A stretch of DNA of 64,000 nucleotides from Parvularcula sp. LCG005 (GTDB lineage Bacteria; Pseudomonadota; Alphaproteobacteria; Caulobacterales; Parvularculaceae): positions 1,317,001-1,381,000 of the forward strand of contig NZ_CP136758.1 of the NCBI RefSeq assembly GCF_032930845.1, given 5' to 3'. Each line of letters starts with the position of its first letter. Positions within the stretch are counted from its first letter, which is position 1. This document shows positions 52,196 through 61,184 of the stretch, piece by piece. The position numbers and the translations under genes were made by a program. Below the pieces are notes generated by a model. That model made no database searches. It was not told the DNA's origin and was given only the letters and a program-made list of their open reading frames with translations.

Positions 52196-53257
52196 ATGCG
52201 ACATCATTTGCTCGCAGCCTGCGTGGCTGCCCCCGTTCTCCTGTCCGCTGCTTACGCCGACACCATTTCCGCCGCTCTCGATCATGCGCCTATCGGGGTG
52301 ATGGGCGACCACACCCACAAGAAAGGCGAGTGGATGTTCTCCTATCGCCTGATGCAGATGCAGATGGAAGGAAACCGGGTTGGCGAAAGCCACGTCAGCC
52401 CCACCGAGATCGTGACGGGCGTCGAAAACCCGTTCGGCATGCCGCCCTATCTGCGGGTGGTCCCTGAAGAAATGAGCATGACCATGCATATGCTCGGGGC
52501 CATGTATGCCCCATCCGATCGCGTCACCCTGATGGCCATGGTCAATTATACGTCTCAGGAGATGGACCACCTGACCTATCAGGGCATGATGGGTTCAAAT
52601 TTGTTGGGCACCTTCTCAACGAGCGCTGAAGGCTTCGGCGACGTCTCGGTCACCGCGCTGGTGAGCCTGTTCGAGAAGGAGCACCTGAAGGTCCACGGTG
52701 GATTGGGCCTGTCGCTTCCAACCGGATCGATTGAGCAGACAGATGCCGTCCTCACGCCCATGAACATGCAGGCGGACCTTCGTCTCCCGTATCCGATGCA
52801 ATTGGGGTCAGGTACCTATGACCTCAAACCCTCGCTGACATTGACGAACAAGACCCATGACGCCCGCTTCGGCGGGGGCGTGCAATATTCCGGCATTGTC
52901 CGTCTAGACGAGAATGATGCGGGCTACACGCTGGGCGATCGGCATGAGTTGACGGCGTGGGGGGCTTGGTCGCCTGATCCGCGAGTGTCGTTTTCCCTGC
53001 GCAGCATCGCGTGGACAAAGGACAGTATTGACGGCGATGATGCCTTGATCCGGGCGCCGGTTCAGACCGCCAACCCCGATTTTCACGGCGGCGAGGGTGT
53101 TGACCCTGGGTTCGGCATGAACCTCTTGGGGACCGAAGGCGCGATCCGTGGTTACCGGCTTGGGGCCGAGCTTGTGGTGCCGGTCAAACGCGACCTTAAC
53201 GGCCCGCAGCTGGAGACAGACTGGACGGCTACGTTGGGTCTGCAGAAAGCGTTCTGA
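52196..53257 (+). CDS. Outer-membrane transporter-like protein, Met/His-rich
   Basis: 353 residues. Signal peptide (MRHHLLAACVAAPVLLSAAYAD) then a beta-rich sequence: alternating strands such as GEWMFSYRLMQMQMEGNRVG, GLGLSLPTGSIEQTDAVLTP and GAELVVPVKRDLNG. The C-terminus ends in LGLQKAF, with the terminal Phe of outer-membrane barrels. Many Met residues (MQMQMEG, MSMTMHMLGAMYAP) and a His-rich N-terminal HAPIGVMGDHTHKKGE may bind copper. It resembles putative outer-membrane 'transporter' proteins of the PF13557-type group; the assignment is tentative. Confidence 0.7.
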   Translation: MRHHLLAACVAAPVLLSAAYADTISAALDHAPIGVMGDHTHKKGEWMFSYRLMQMQMEGNRVGESHVSPTEIVTGVENPFGMPPYLRVVPEEMSMTMHMLGAMYAPSDRVTLMAMVNYTSQEMDHLTYQGMMGSNLLGTFSTSAEGFGDVSVTALVSLFEKEHLKVHGGLGLSLPTGSIEQTDAVLTPMNMQADLRLPYPMQLGSGTYDLKPSLTLTNKTHDARFGGGVQYSGIVRLDENDAGYTLGDRHELTAWGAWSPDPRVSFSLRSIAWTKDSIDGDDALIRAPVQTANPDFHGGEGVDPGFGMNLLGTEGAIRGYRLGAELVVPVKRDLNGPQLETDWTATLGLQKAF

Positions 53258-53276
53258 TCCTGACGTAGCCAAACCG

Positions 53277-53306
53277 GCCATGGGGCGCTATCTGTTGTCC
53301 CATGGC
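53277..53306 (+). promoter_or_regulatory. Hairpin enclosing the proC start codon
   Basis: GCCATGGG (53277-53284) and CCCATGGC (53299-53306) are exact reverse complements, 14 bases apart; the ATG of proC is 53302-53304, inside the 3' arm. In mRNA this would block the start codon. No obvious Shine-Dalgarno lies in the loop. Confidence 0.5.
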
Positions 53307-54126
53307 TAAAAAACTTTCTCTTCTCCTCCTTGGTGCCGGCAATATGGGCGGCGCTCTTCTTGAGTCCTGGATCCGCAACGGCATCGTTGACCCAAAGCGG
53401 TCCGCTGTCGTTGATCCGAACCCGTCCGATAAAATTCTCGCGGTGTGCGAGGATGGCCACGTCCCGGTCAATCCGGTCGACGACGGCGAAGGCTATGATT
53501 ATTGCGTGCTGGCGATCAAGCCGCAGATGTTTGGCGATATTCTGCCCACGTTGAAATGGCCGGGCATTGAAAAGACGGTCTTCATGTCGATCGCCGCTGG
53601 CGTCACCATCGACAGCATGACGAAGCTCCTGAAATCACAATCGTCATCCCCTAAAATCATCCGCACAATGCCGAACTTGCCTGCCGCGATCGGCCAGGGA
53701 ATGACCATCCTGACCGAAGGGCCGGGCGTGACGAGCGAGCAACGCGATGACGCTGACATGCTGTTCAAGGGCGCCGGCGATACGGTCTGGGCCAAGGATG
53801 AGGACCAGCTTGATCGTCTGATGGGTATTTCAGGCTGCGGCCCCGCTTATGTGTTCCTGTTCGCCGAAGCGCTTGAAGAAGCGGCGCTGGCCGAGGGTGC
53901 TTCGCCGGAAGACGCCCGCAAACTGGCCGAGATGACGGTGACAGGCTCTGCGGCGCATCTGGCGCAGGATGGCCGGACGGCAGCCGAACTGCGCAAGGCG
54001 GTGACATCGCCGGGCGGTACGACAGCGGCGGCCTTGTCTGTCTGGGATGATACGGATGGTCTGCGCCCACTCGCCAAACGGGCCGTGCGCGCAGCCTATG
54101 ACCGGGCCAAGGAACTGGGCAAATAA
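53302..54126 (+). CDS. proC: Pyrroline-5-carboxylate reductase
   Basis: 274 residues. Last step of proline synthesis. N-terminal LLLLGAGNMGGALLESWIRN is the dinucleotide fold, then CVLAIKPQMFGDIL and the ProC signature region ISGCGPAYVFLFAEALEEAA with VTSPGGTTAAALSVWDD. Standard length. The stop overlaps the next gene (TAATG). Its start codon lies in a hairpin (53277-53306). Confidence 0.95.
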   Translation: MAKKLSLLLLGAGNMGGALLESWIRNGIVDPKRSAVVDPNPSDKILAVCEDGHVPVNPVDDGEGYDYCVLAIKPQMFGDILPTLKWPGIEKTVFMSIAAGVTIDSMTKLLKSQSSSPKIIRTMPNLPAAIGQGMTILTEGPGVTSEQRDDADMLFKGAGDTVWAKDEDQLDRLMGISGCGPAYVFLFAEALEEAALAEGASPEDARKLAEMTVTGSAAHLAQDGRTAAELRKAVTSPGGTTAAALSVWDDTDGLRPLAKRAVRAAYDRAKELGK

Positions 54127-55067
54127 TGCGGACCCTGCTTTTCGACCATGATGTCTTCGGCGCTCATGAGGTGCCGCCGGGTCATGCCGAACAGCAGGCG
54201 CGTTACACCGCTGTGGACCGCGCCCTGTCATCGCCTGAGTTTGCGCATCTGACGCGTGAACTGGCCCCGAAAGCCGATCGCACCGCGCTGCTTCGTGCCC
54301 ATGGTGAGCGCTATGTGGACGACATTTTCCGGCTGGCTCCGACCGAAGGCATGGTGCAGCTCGACGCGGACACGTTCATGGGTCCCCACAGTCTGGACGC
54401 CGCTTTGCGCGGTGCTGGCGGTGCGGTTGCCGCGATTGATGCAGTTTTCGCGGGGAGGGCAGACAACGCCTTCGTCGCGGCGCGTCCACCGGGGCATCAT
54501 ACGGTGCCGGATCAGGCGATGGGGTTTTGCGTTTTCAATAATGCGGCGATTGCTGCCCGCCATGCACGCGCGGTCCATGGGGCGAGACGAATCGCTGTGG
54601 TTGATTTTGACGTGCACCACGGCAACGGGACGCAGGACATCTTCTTTGATGACGAAGACGCCTTCTTCGCGTCGAGCCATGAATGGCCGCAATACCCGGG
54701 GACGGGACGAGCAGACGAGAAGGGCGCTTTTGAACAGATTCACAACGCGCCGCTGGCGACCGGTGAGGGGTCTTCGGCCTTCCGCCTTGCCTGGGGCAAT
54801 GATCTGCTTCCAGCGCTGAGCGAGTTCCGACCCGATGTGATCGTCATTTCCGCCGGCTTCGATGCCCATGCCGCCGATCCACTGGGCGGTCTTGAGCTGC
54901 TCGAAGCTGATTTTGCCTGGTTTACCGGCCAGATCATGCAGATTGCGCGCGATTGCTGTGAGGGTCGTGTCGTCTCGGTTCTGGAGGGCGGCTATGATCT
55001 TTCCGCCTTGCAAACTTCTGTGGCTGCGCACGTGAAAACGCTCGCCAGCTTGGACGGACCCCGCTAG
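54126..55067 (+). CDS. Histone deacetylase-family amidohydrolase
   Basis: 313 residues. Zinc amidohydrolase of the class II HDAC/acetylpolyamine amidohydrolase family. Catalytic segments: AARPPGHHTVPDQAMGFCVF with the catalytic HH, VVDFDVHHGNGTQDIFF with zinc Asp and His, ASSHEWPQYPGTG, and SAGFDAHAADPLGGL with the second zinc Asp. Substrate may be acetylated polyamines or proteins. It is one base into proC's stop; in alphaproteobacteria this family often precedes xseB. Confidence 0.92.
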   Translation: MRTLLFDHDVFGAHEVPPGHAEQQARYTAVDRALSSPEFAHLTRELAPKADRTALLRAHGERYVDDIFRLAPTEGMVQLDADTFMGPHSLDAALRGAGGAVAAIDAVFAGRADNAFVAARPPGHHTVPDQAMGFCVFNNAAIAARHARAVHGARRIAVVDFDVHHGNGTQDIFFDDEDAFFASSHEWPQYPGTGRADEKGAFEQIHNAPLATGEGSSAFRLAWGNDLLPALSEFRPDVIVISAGFDAHAADPLGGLELLEADFAWFTGQIMQIARDCCEGRVVSVLEGGYDLSALQTSVAAHVKTLASLDGPR

Positions 55068-55078
55068 ACGCGACCGCT

Positions 55079-55702
55079 ATGACCGGTAGGATCATCACAG
55101 CGCGGCATGGTAGGCCGAATGTGGATCGCAGTGTGCGTATCACCGCCAAGGAATATGGCGCGTGGTGGGCGAACTACGATTTGAGCGGCCTCGCACCCGG
55201 TGAAGAGCCCCCGGGCTCTTTGGTTGAAGCTGCGGGCGACTGTCATGTGGTATTGAGCTCGACCCTGCCTCGCGCGATTGAGACGGCCGCCAAGATTGTC
55301 GATCATGCCCGGCATGTGCCGCAGGACGCCATGTTCGTTGAGGCCCCGCTGCCGCCGCCGCCAGTTCCGTTTCTGAAACTGTCTCCGACGACCTGGGGTG
55401 TCATTTCGCGTATCTTCTGGTTTGTGGGCCTGTCACCCAAGGGCGTTGAGACCCATCGGGGTGCCTGGCGCCGGGTGCGGCAAATTGCCGATCGGTTGAT
55501 CGAGCATGCCGAACGGGGTGACCATATTCTCCTTTGTGCCCATGGTTATGTGAACTGGATGCTGGATGGACATTTGCGCAAGCGGGGCTGGGGACGCGAA
55601 TGCCATGTGGGCGATAATGATTACTGGTCATGGCGCTCCTATCGCCGGGTCGCGCCTGATCTCGAAGCCGTCACCGATATGGGTGAGAGGAAGCCGTCAT
55701 GA
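55079..55702 (+). CDS. Histidine phosphatase family protein
   Basis: 207 residues. Phosphoglycerate-mutase-like fold: [12 protein letters not shown] has the RHG catalytic motif, [15 protein letters not shown] the second-arm Arg, and [18 protein letters not shown] the late His. Substrate unknown; the family includes sugar-phosphate and signalling phosphatases. The insert [20 protein letters not shown], followed by ISRIFWFVG, is hydrophobic and unusual. It overlaps xseB (ATGA). Confidence 0.85.
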   Translation: MTGRIITARHGRPNVDRSVRITAKEYGAWWANYDLSGLAPGEEPPGSLVEAAGDCHVVLSSTLPRAIETAAKIVDHARHVPQDAMFVEAPLPPPPVPFLKLSPTTWGVISRIFWFVGLSPKGVETHRGAWRRVRQIADRLIEHAERGDHILLCAHGYVNWMLDGHLRKRGWGRECHVGDNDYWSWRSYRRVAPDLEAVTDMGERKPS

Positions 55703-55932
55703 ATGATATCAGCACTTTGTCCTTCGAAGCGGCCTTGGCTGAGCTGGAACAGATCATCAGCAAGCTTGAGGCGGGCGATGTGGAGCTGGAAAAGTCGATC
55801 GCCCTTTATGAACGTGGCGCCGCTTTGAAAAAGCATTGCGAAACCACGCTGAAATCGGCTCGGGAAAAGATCGAGAAGATCGTTCTTGATGCCGACGGGA
55901 AGCCGCAGGCTGAAGCGGCCAGTTTCGACTGA
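55699..55932 (+). CDS. xseB: Exodeoxyribonuclease VII small subunit
   Basis: 77 residues. Typical [20 protein letters not shown] followed by [20 protein letters not shown]. It forms the small subunit of ExoVII with XseA, degrading single-stranded DNA. In this genomic neighbourhood xseB is normally followed by the prenyl synthase ispA and then dxs; here only a 118-base gap separates xseB from dxs. Confidence 0.95.
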   Translation: MNDISTLSFEAALAELEQIISKLEAGDVELEKSIALYERGAALKKHCETTLKSAREKIEKIVLDADGKPQAEAASFD

Positions 55933-56050
55933 AAATTGCCGCAATGACAGCGGAGATGGGCCGTAACCTGTCCCGTATAGAGACGCTGCCTCTTGCTTTC
56001 TTATCGCACAAGGAAACATAGTGGCTTCAAAGACAAGGGAAAACGCGCCC

Positions 56051-57964
56051 ATGGCGACCGACACGCCGCTGCTGAACCAGATTTCGACGCCAGATGACCT
56101 GCGGAAGCTCAAACGATCTGACTTGCCCCGCCTGGCGGAGGAACTGCGCGCGGAGGTGATTGACGCCGTGTCCGTCACCGGTGGCCATCTGGGTGCCGGG
56201 CTGGGTGTCGTCGAACTGACGACAGCGTTGCACTATGTTTTCGACACCCCGAAAGACAAGCTCATCTGGGATGTCGGGCACCAGTGCTATCCCCACAAGA
56301 TTCTGACCGGGCGCCGTGATCGTATCCGCACCCTGCGTCAAAAGGACGGTTTGTCCGGGTTCACCAAGCGCTCTGAAAGCGAGTACGATCCCTTCGGCGC
56401 GGCCCACGCGGCCACGTCCATTTCCGCTGCCCTCGGCATGGCCGTGGCGCGGGACCTGAAAGAAGAAGACAACCGGATCGTCGCCGTTATCGGTGACGGA
56501 TCGATGTCTGCCGGCATGGCCTATGAGGCGATGAACAATGCCGGTGACCGGGGCAAACAGCTGACCGTCATTCTGAACGATAACGACATGTCGATCGCGC
56601 CGCCGGTCGGGGCTATGAGCGCCTATCTGGCGCGGGCCGCGTCATCAGACAAATATCATGGCTTCAGAAATCTTGCTAAGCAGCTGGCCAAGAACCTGCC
56701 GAACCGGTTCTACAAAGGCGCGGCCAAGATGGAAGAATACACCCGCGGCATGGTCACCGGCGGGACGCTGTTTGAGGAACTTGGCTTCTATTATGTCGGC
56801 CCGATTGATGGTCACAATCTCGACCACCTCGTACCGGTTCTCGAGAATGTCCGTGAGCTGAAGGACGGCCCCGTCCTCGTGCACGTCGTGACGCAGAAGG
56901 GCAAAGGCTATGCGCCGGCCGAAACCGCGTCAGACAAGTATCATGGCGTGTCGAAATTCGACGTCGTGTCCGGCAAGCAGCATAAATCCAAGACCAACGC
57001 GCCCAGCTATACGTCCGTCTTCGCGGACCAGTTGGTCAAGGAAGGCGTGCGCGATGAGCGGATTGTCGGCATCACGGCCGCCATGCCTGCGGGGACGGGC
57101 CTCGACAAATTCATGGAAGCCTTTCCGCACCGCACATTCGATGTGGGTATCGCCGAACAGCATGCAGTGACCTTCGCTGCCGGTCTGGCGGCGGAGGGAA
57201 TGGTGCCGTTCTGCGCCATCTATTCCACGTTCCTGCAACGTGGTTATGATTCAGTCGTACACGACGTCGCTTTGCAGGGTCTGCCCGTGCGCTTTGCGCT
57301 CGACCGTGCTGGCCTGGTCGGTGCGGATGGCGCGACCCATGCGGGGGCGTTTGACACCGCCTATCTTGGCTGTCTGCCCGGTATCGTGCTGATGGCTGCC
57401 GGCGATGAGGCCGAGCTTGTGCATATGACGCACACGGCGGCGCTTTACGACGAACTCCCCATCGCTTTCCGTTTTCCGCGGGGTGAGGGGCTCGGCGTTG
57501 ACATGCCAGATACGCCGAAATTCTTGGAGATTGGCAAAGGCCGGATCCTCCGCGAGGGGACGTCTGTTGCGCTGTTGTCCTACGGCACACGTCTGGGCGA
57601 GACCCTGAAAGCCGCTGATATGCTGTCCGCGCGCGGACTGTCGACGACCGTCGCGGATGCCCGTTTCGCCAAACCGCTTGATGAGGATCTTATCCGGCGC
57701 CTCGCGACTAATCATGAGGTGCTGATCACGGTGGAAGAAGGGTCGGTGGGCGGCTTTGGCGCCTTTGTCCTGCATTTCCTGTCGCGCGACGGTCTTCTGG
57801 ACAATGGTATGAAGGTTCGTACCCTGACGCTTCCCGATATCTATCAGGATCATGGCACGCCCGCTGAGATGTACGGTGAGGCTGAGCTGATGGCCGAACA
57901 TATCGCCAATGCGGCGGCGCAACTCTTCGGTGTTGCGGTCGCCAGTGCTGATAGTCGCGCCTGA
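56051..57964 (+). CDS. dxs: 1-deoxy-D-xylulose-5-phosphate synthase
   Basis: 637 residues from ATG 56051; an in-frame GTG at 56021 would add ten residues. First and controlling enzyme of the MEP isoprenoid route, joining pyruvate and glyceraldehyde-3-phosphate. Thiamine-binding motif [19 protein letters not shown], His in [15 protein letters not shown], catalytic Glu in [19 protein letters not shown], and C-terminal [13 protein letters not shown]. Supplies precursors for ubiquinone and the crt pathway encoded in the same window. Confidence 0.97.
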   Translation: MATDTPLLNQISTPDDLRKLKRSDLPRLAEELRAEVIDAVSVTGGHLGAGLGVVELTTALHYVFDTPKDKLIWDVGHQCYPHKILTGRRDRIRTLRQKDGLSGFTKRSESEYDPFGAAHAATSISAALGMAVARDLKEEDNRIVAVIGDGSMSAGMAYEAMNNAGDRGKQLTVILNDNDMSIAPPVGAMSAYLARAASSDKYHGFRNLAKQLAKNLPNRFYKGAAKMEEYTRGMVTGGTLFEELGFYYVGPIDGHNLDHLVPVLENVRELKDGPVLVHVVTQKGKGYAPAETASDKYHGVSKFDVVSGKQHKSKTNAPSYTSVFADQLVKEGVRDERIVGITAAMPAGTGLDKFMEAFPHRTFDVGIAEQHAVTFAAGLAAEGMVPFCAIYSTFLQRGYDSVVHDVALQGLPVRFALDRAGLVGADGATHAGAFDTAYLGCLPGIVLMAAGDEAELVHMTHTAALYDELPIAFRFPRGEGLGVDMPDTPKFLEIGKGRILREGTSVALLSYGTRLGETLKAADMLSARGLSTTVADARFAKPLDEDLIRRLATNHEVLITVEEGSVGGFGAFVLHFLSRDGLLDNGMKVRTLTLPDIYQDHGTPAEMYGEAELMAEHIANAAAQLFGVAVASADSRA

Positions 57965-57980
57965 ACCCTGAGGATGGGGT

Positions 57981-58718
57981 ATGCGCCTTGATGCCTATCT
58001 CGTGGAGACCGGACTGATCCGTAGCCGTGAGCGGGCGAAAGCCGCAATCAGGGCCGGGCTCGTGACGGTGAACGGCGCGCCCGCCAGCAAGCCGGGACAG
58101 TCTCTCAATCCTGATGACAAAATCGTCTGCGATGGTGATACCCACGACTATGTCTCGCGCGGTGCGCTGAAACTGGAGCGCGGGCTGGATGCCTTTGGCG
58201 TCGACCCGGCGCGCTCCATCTGTCTTGATCTCGGGGCGTCTACGGGCGGGTTCACGGAGGTTCTGCTCCGCCGTGGGGCACGCCGCGTTTATGCCGTTGA
58301 TGTGGGCCATGGGCAGTTGGACGAGAGCATTGCGGCTGATCCTCGCGTCATCAATCTTGAGAGAACCCACGCCAAGGCACTGTCATCCGCGCTTGTTCCT
58401 GAGCCGATTGAACTTGTCGTCTGCGACGTCAGTTTCATCAGTATCATGAAGGCGCTACCCTTCGCCCTGTCGCTCTGCTCTGACGGTGCCAAGCTAGTGA
58501 CACTTGTCAAACCACAATTTGAGCTGGGCCCGGATCATCTGGGGAAGGGCGGTCTTGTCACGATGCCGCTTGAAGATCAGCATCGGCGGATGCTTGAAAC
58601 AATCGTCCCCTGGTTATCCGAACAAGGGTGGCGTGTCTTGGGGACCACTGACAGCCCCATTCAGGGCGGTGACGGCAACCACGAATTTCTGGTCGGAGCG
58701 ATCTACGATGGCCCGTAA
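57981..58718 (+). CDS. tlyA: TlyA-family rRNA 2'-O-methyltransferase
   Basis: 245 residues. N-terminal S4 RNA-binding domain (MRLDAYLVETGLIRSRERAK, AAIRAGLVTVNG) then a FtsJ-like methyltransferase with SAM site LDLGASTGGFTEVLLRRGAR and the later VCDVSFISIMKALPFAL. The family 2'-O-methylates 16S and 23S rRNA; loss gives capreomycin resistance in mycobacteria. Overlaps the next gene by 11 bases. Confidence 0.93.
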   Translation: MRLDAYLVETGLIRSRERAKAAIRAGLVTVNGAPASKPGQSLNPDDKIVCDGDTHDYVSRGALKLERGLDAFGVDPARSICLDLGASTGGFTEVLLRRGARRVYAVDVGHGQLDESIAADPRVINLERTHAKALSSALVPEPIELVVCDVSFISIMKALPFALSLCSDGAKLVTLVKPQFELGPDHLGKGGLVTMPLEDQHRRMLETIVPWLSEQGWRVLGTTDSPIQGGDGNHEFLVGAIYDGP

Positions 58719-59988
58719 ACGCGGTAGGCCGGCGGCCAGAAAAAAATCATCACGTGAACGGATCAATCTGACCGTGAACCGATTGGGGGCCAGTGGTGAT
58801 GGTCTGGCCGGTGATATCGCCGTGCCCATGACACTGCCGGGTGAGACCGTCCTCGTTGATCTGCATGGTAAGGAAGCGATCCCCGCTGAGCGGTTCAATG
58901 ATGCGGCGGCCCGTGTGGCGCCTGCCTGCAAGCACTTTGGACTGCCTGGTGATGGTTGTGGCGGCTGCCATCTGCAGCACCTGGGGGCAGAGGGCTCGCT
59001 TGGTTTCAAGGTTGAACGACTGACACGTGCCCTGCACCGTACATTGGATGACCTGCCGCCGATCGAAACGTTCCAAGCACCGCCATCGAGCCGCCGCCGC
59101 GCCAAACTGCACCTGAAACGGCGCGGTCTCCAATGGCAGCTCGGTTTTCGACGCCGCCGGTCCCACGACGTTGTCAATATTGATATGTGTACTGTATTGC
59201 ACCCGGATCTCCTCCGGCCAGCGCTTGCGATCCGCGCCATGGCGTCGCAACTGCTCCCCGAAGATTGCCGTGAGACCGACCTTTTTCTGACCCTTTCGGA
59301 TACCGGCGTTGATGCGGATTTTGTCAATGTGGACGAAGAGCGGCTGACCCTGATCCAGCGTGAGGCGCTGGCGGCGTTCGCTCAGGATTTCGGACTGGCG
59401 CGCCTGTCCGTAGGCGGCATGCCGATCGCCGGCGGCGCGGCGCCCGTATTGCGCCTGGGCACACTGACCGTGGGCCTCCCGCCGGGTGTGTTTCTGCAGG
59501 CAACACGCGAAGGTGAACGGGTCATGCAGGACCGCGTCGTCGCCGCGCTTCGTGGCCGGACCCATGTCGCGGATCTGTTCTGCGGCATCGGAACATTCGC
59601 CGCGGCCCTGCCAGAGGATTCCCAGATTGCGGCAGTGGACTGCGCGGGCGCAGCAACCGCTGCCTTGGACAGAGCGGCCCGCCAGGCGGGGCGGACGATC
59701 ACGACCGTCACGCGCGACCTGTTTGACGATCCATTGTCTTCTGATGAGTTGTCAGGATACGACGCCGTGATCATGGACCCGCCCCGGGCTGGTGCCGCCG
59801 CGCAATCCGCCCTGGTGGCGCGCTCAGGCGTCCCTGTCGTCGTCGCTGTGTCGTGTAATCCAGACACGCTAGCGCGTGATGCGGGCCTTCTCAGCGAACA
59901 TTATGCGCTTTCATCTCTGATGCTGATCGACCAGTTCCTGTACTCACCGCACATCGAAACAGTCGCGGTCTTTACGCGTCGTCCGTAG
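58708..59988 (+). CDS. RlmD/TrmA-family RNA 5-methyluridine methyltransferase
   Basis: 426 residues from ATG 58708. An N-terminal TRAM-like domain (INLTVNRLGASGDGLAG) with a basic leader is followed by the Fe-S cysteine cluster CKHFGLPGDGCGGC, as in RlmD/RumA. The C-terminal Rossmann domain has DLFCGIGTFAAALPEDS, IMDPPRAGAAAQS and VVAVSCNPDTLARD with the catalytic Cys and the later HIETVAVF. It makes m5U in 23S rRNA or tRNA; exact target open. The last 17 bases overlap the convergent thioesterase gene. Confidence 0.93.
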   Translation: MARKRGRPAARKKSSRERINLTVNRLGASGDGLAGDIAVPMTLPGETVLVDLHGKEAIPAERFNDAAARVAPACKHFGLPGDGCGGCHLQHLGAEGSLGFKVERLTRALHRTLDDLPPIETFQAPPSSRRRAKLHLKRRGLQWQLGFRRRRSHDVVNIDMCTVLHPDLLRPALAIRAMASQLLPEDCRETDLFLTLSDTGVDADFVNVDEERLTLIQREALAAFAQDFGLARLSVGGMPIAGGAAPVLRLGTLTVGLPPGVFLQATREGERVMQDRVVAALRGRTHVADLFCGIGTFAAALPEDSQIAAVDCAGAATAALDRAARQAGRTITTVTRDLFDDPLSSDELSGYDAVIMDPPRAGAAAQSALVARSGVPVVVAVSCNPDTLARDAGLLSEHYALSSLMLIDQFLYSPHIETVAVFTRRP

Positions 59989-60427
59989 GCGTTGGCATGA
60001 TGCGAAGGGCGACAGCGGCCCGACCGATGGGTTTGTCCTGATCCGCCTGCCAGCTCGTCGCTTCGACAAATGAAATGCGACGTCCGTGCCGAATGATGTC
60101 GACATGAGCAAACATGTCCTCATCGGCCGCCGGTCTGAGGTAATTGCAATGGACACTGATCGCGCGGGCAGTGGATCCCGGGTCCAGTCGTGACCGAATT
60201 TCGTTGACGGCGCAGGCCTGCAGGAAGCTTGAGATCACACCGCCATGCAGTGACCGGGTCATCTCATTGCCCACGTGATGTTCAGCACGCCGAAGGGTAT
60301 AAAAGTGGCGGCCATCTTTTACCGCAGCGTCGAAGGCGAGCCATCCGCCAATGGCGGTGCGGTCACGCCAGTCAAGGATTCGCTCAAGCGTATCTTCACC
60401 GGGGGAGAGCAGATCAATCTTTGTCAT
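59972..60427 (-). CDS. PaaI-type hotdog thioesterase (copy 1)
   Basis: 151 residues. Hotdog fold with HHVGNEMTRSLHGGVISSFL, where the conserved HGG and N/D sit on the central helix, and AISVHCNYLRPAADEDMFAH for the main strands. Family role: hydrolysis of acyl-CoA esters. ATG overlaps the upstream thioesterase (ATGA), so a tandem pair. The two are only about as similar as family members, suggesting different substrates or a heterodimer. Confidence 0.85.
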   Translation of the reverse strand: MTKIDLLSPGEDTLERILDWRDRTAIGGWLAFDAAVKDGRHFYTLRRAEHHVGNEMTRSLHGGVISSFLQACAVNEIRSRLDPGSTARAISVHCNYLRPAADEDMFAHVDIIRHGRRISFVEATSWQADQDKPIGRAAVALRIMPTPTDDA

Positions 60428-60891
60428 AGCCTTGATCCCGTCGCCGAACCGTCTGGTCGACTGACAAGGAACGTGCCTTGCGCTTTCGCCGCCAATTGAC
60501 CGTCTCGTGTCATCCGTCCGCTGCAGACCGCTACATTGTCTATGATGCCGTCACATTCAGCCTCACACAGAACAACATTGCCAGTCGTGGCGGGGGAGAA
60601 GAAGTCCGTCTTCAGATTGATTGTGGACAGTGGCGCGAACGCATCCATTCGCGTCCACGCACCAACGGCGAGGATCGTGTCCAACAATATCGTATATAGG
60701 CCGCCAAACGTCTCATCATCGTCGGCAAAAGCGGCGGGGAGCGTGATTTCAACAGCGACCGATCCTACGCCCACGGACGTGGTCCGCATCGGAATGTCCC
60801 GAAACAGCTTGTGCTCCGACTGCATGTGCTTTTCAGCAAAAGCGAGAGCCTGAGCAATTGCCGGCGCGATGGTGGTCTTGTCGTCTGCCAT
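60424..60891 (-). CDS. PaaI-type hotdog thioesterase (copy 2)
   Basis: 155 residues. Same fold: AFADDDETFGGLYTILLDTI replaces the usual HGG by FGG, and LSTINLKTDFFSPATTGNVV matches the strand. The Asp in LLDTILAVGAWT is where the catalytic Asp is expected. Loss of the HGG histidine suggests altered activity. One base overlaps the chorismate mutase stop, and the next gene overlaps as well, forming a tight minus-strand operon. Confidence 0.8.
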   Translation of the reverse strand: MADDKTTIAPAIAQALAFAEKHMQSEHKLFRDIPMRTTSVGVGSVAVEITLPAAFADDDETFGGLYTILLDTILAVGAWTRMDAFAPLSTINLKTDFFSPATTGNVVLCEAECDGIIDNVAVCSGRMTRDGQLAAKAQGTFLVSRPDGSATGSRL

Positions 60892-61184
60892 TACTGTCCG
60901 AGCTTTTCTTCCTCATACTGAATGCCCCAGCCGATCAGCTGGCGCCAGAGGGCCTCGACCAGACCAGGCGGCAGGCCGCCATCTTCGGCCCGTCCGCGAA
61001 CACGGTCGACGACCTGCTGGATGCGCCAGGGCACAGTGGCTTCTTCGGGGCGAGACTTCAGCTGCCAGGCACGGTCTACGTAGCCCCAGCGTTCGACCAA
61101 CAGATCGACAAGAGCATCGTCCAGCCGGTCGATTTCGTAGCGAACCTGTTCCATGTTCTCGCAATCGGCGGGCGTTTTGTTCAT
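60891..61184 (-). CDS. Chorismate mutase, AroQ type
   Basis: 97 residues from ATG 61184. The all-helical AroQ fold is seen in MEQVRYEIDRLDDALVDLLV, ERWGYVDRAWQLK and WRIQQVVDRVRGRAEDGGLP, with the basic catalytic residues in place. It turns chorismate to prephenate on the way to Phe and Tyr. Stand-alone forms are common in alphaproteobacteria. ATG overlaps the OsmC-fusion stop (ATGA). Confidence 0.88.
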   Translation of the reverse strand: MNKTPADCENMEQVRYEIDRLDDALVDLLVERWGYVDRAWQLKSRPEEATVPWRIQQVVDRVRGRAEDGGLPPGLVEALWRQLIGWGIQYEEEKLGQ

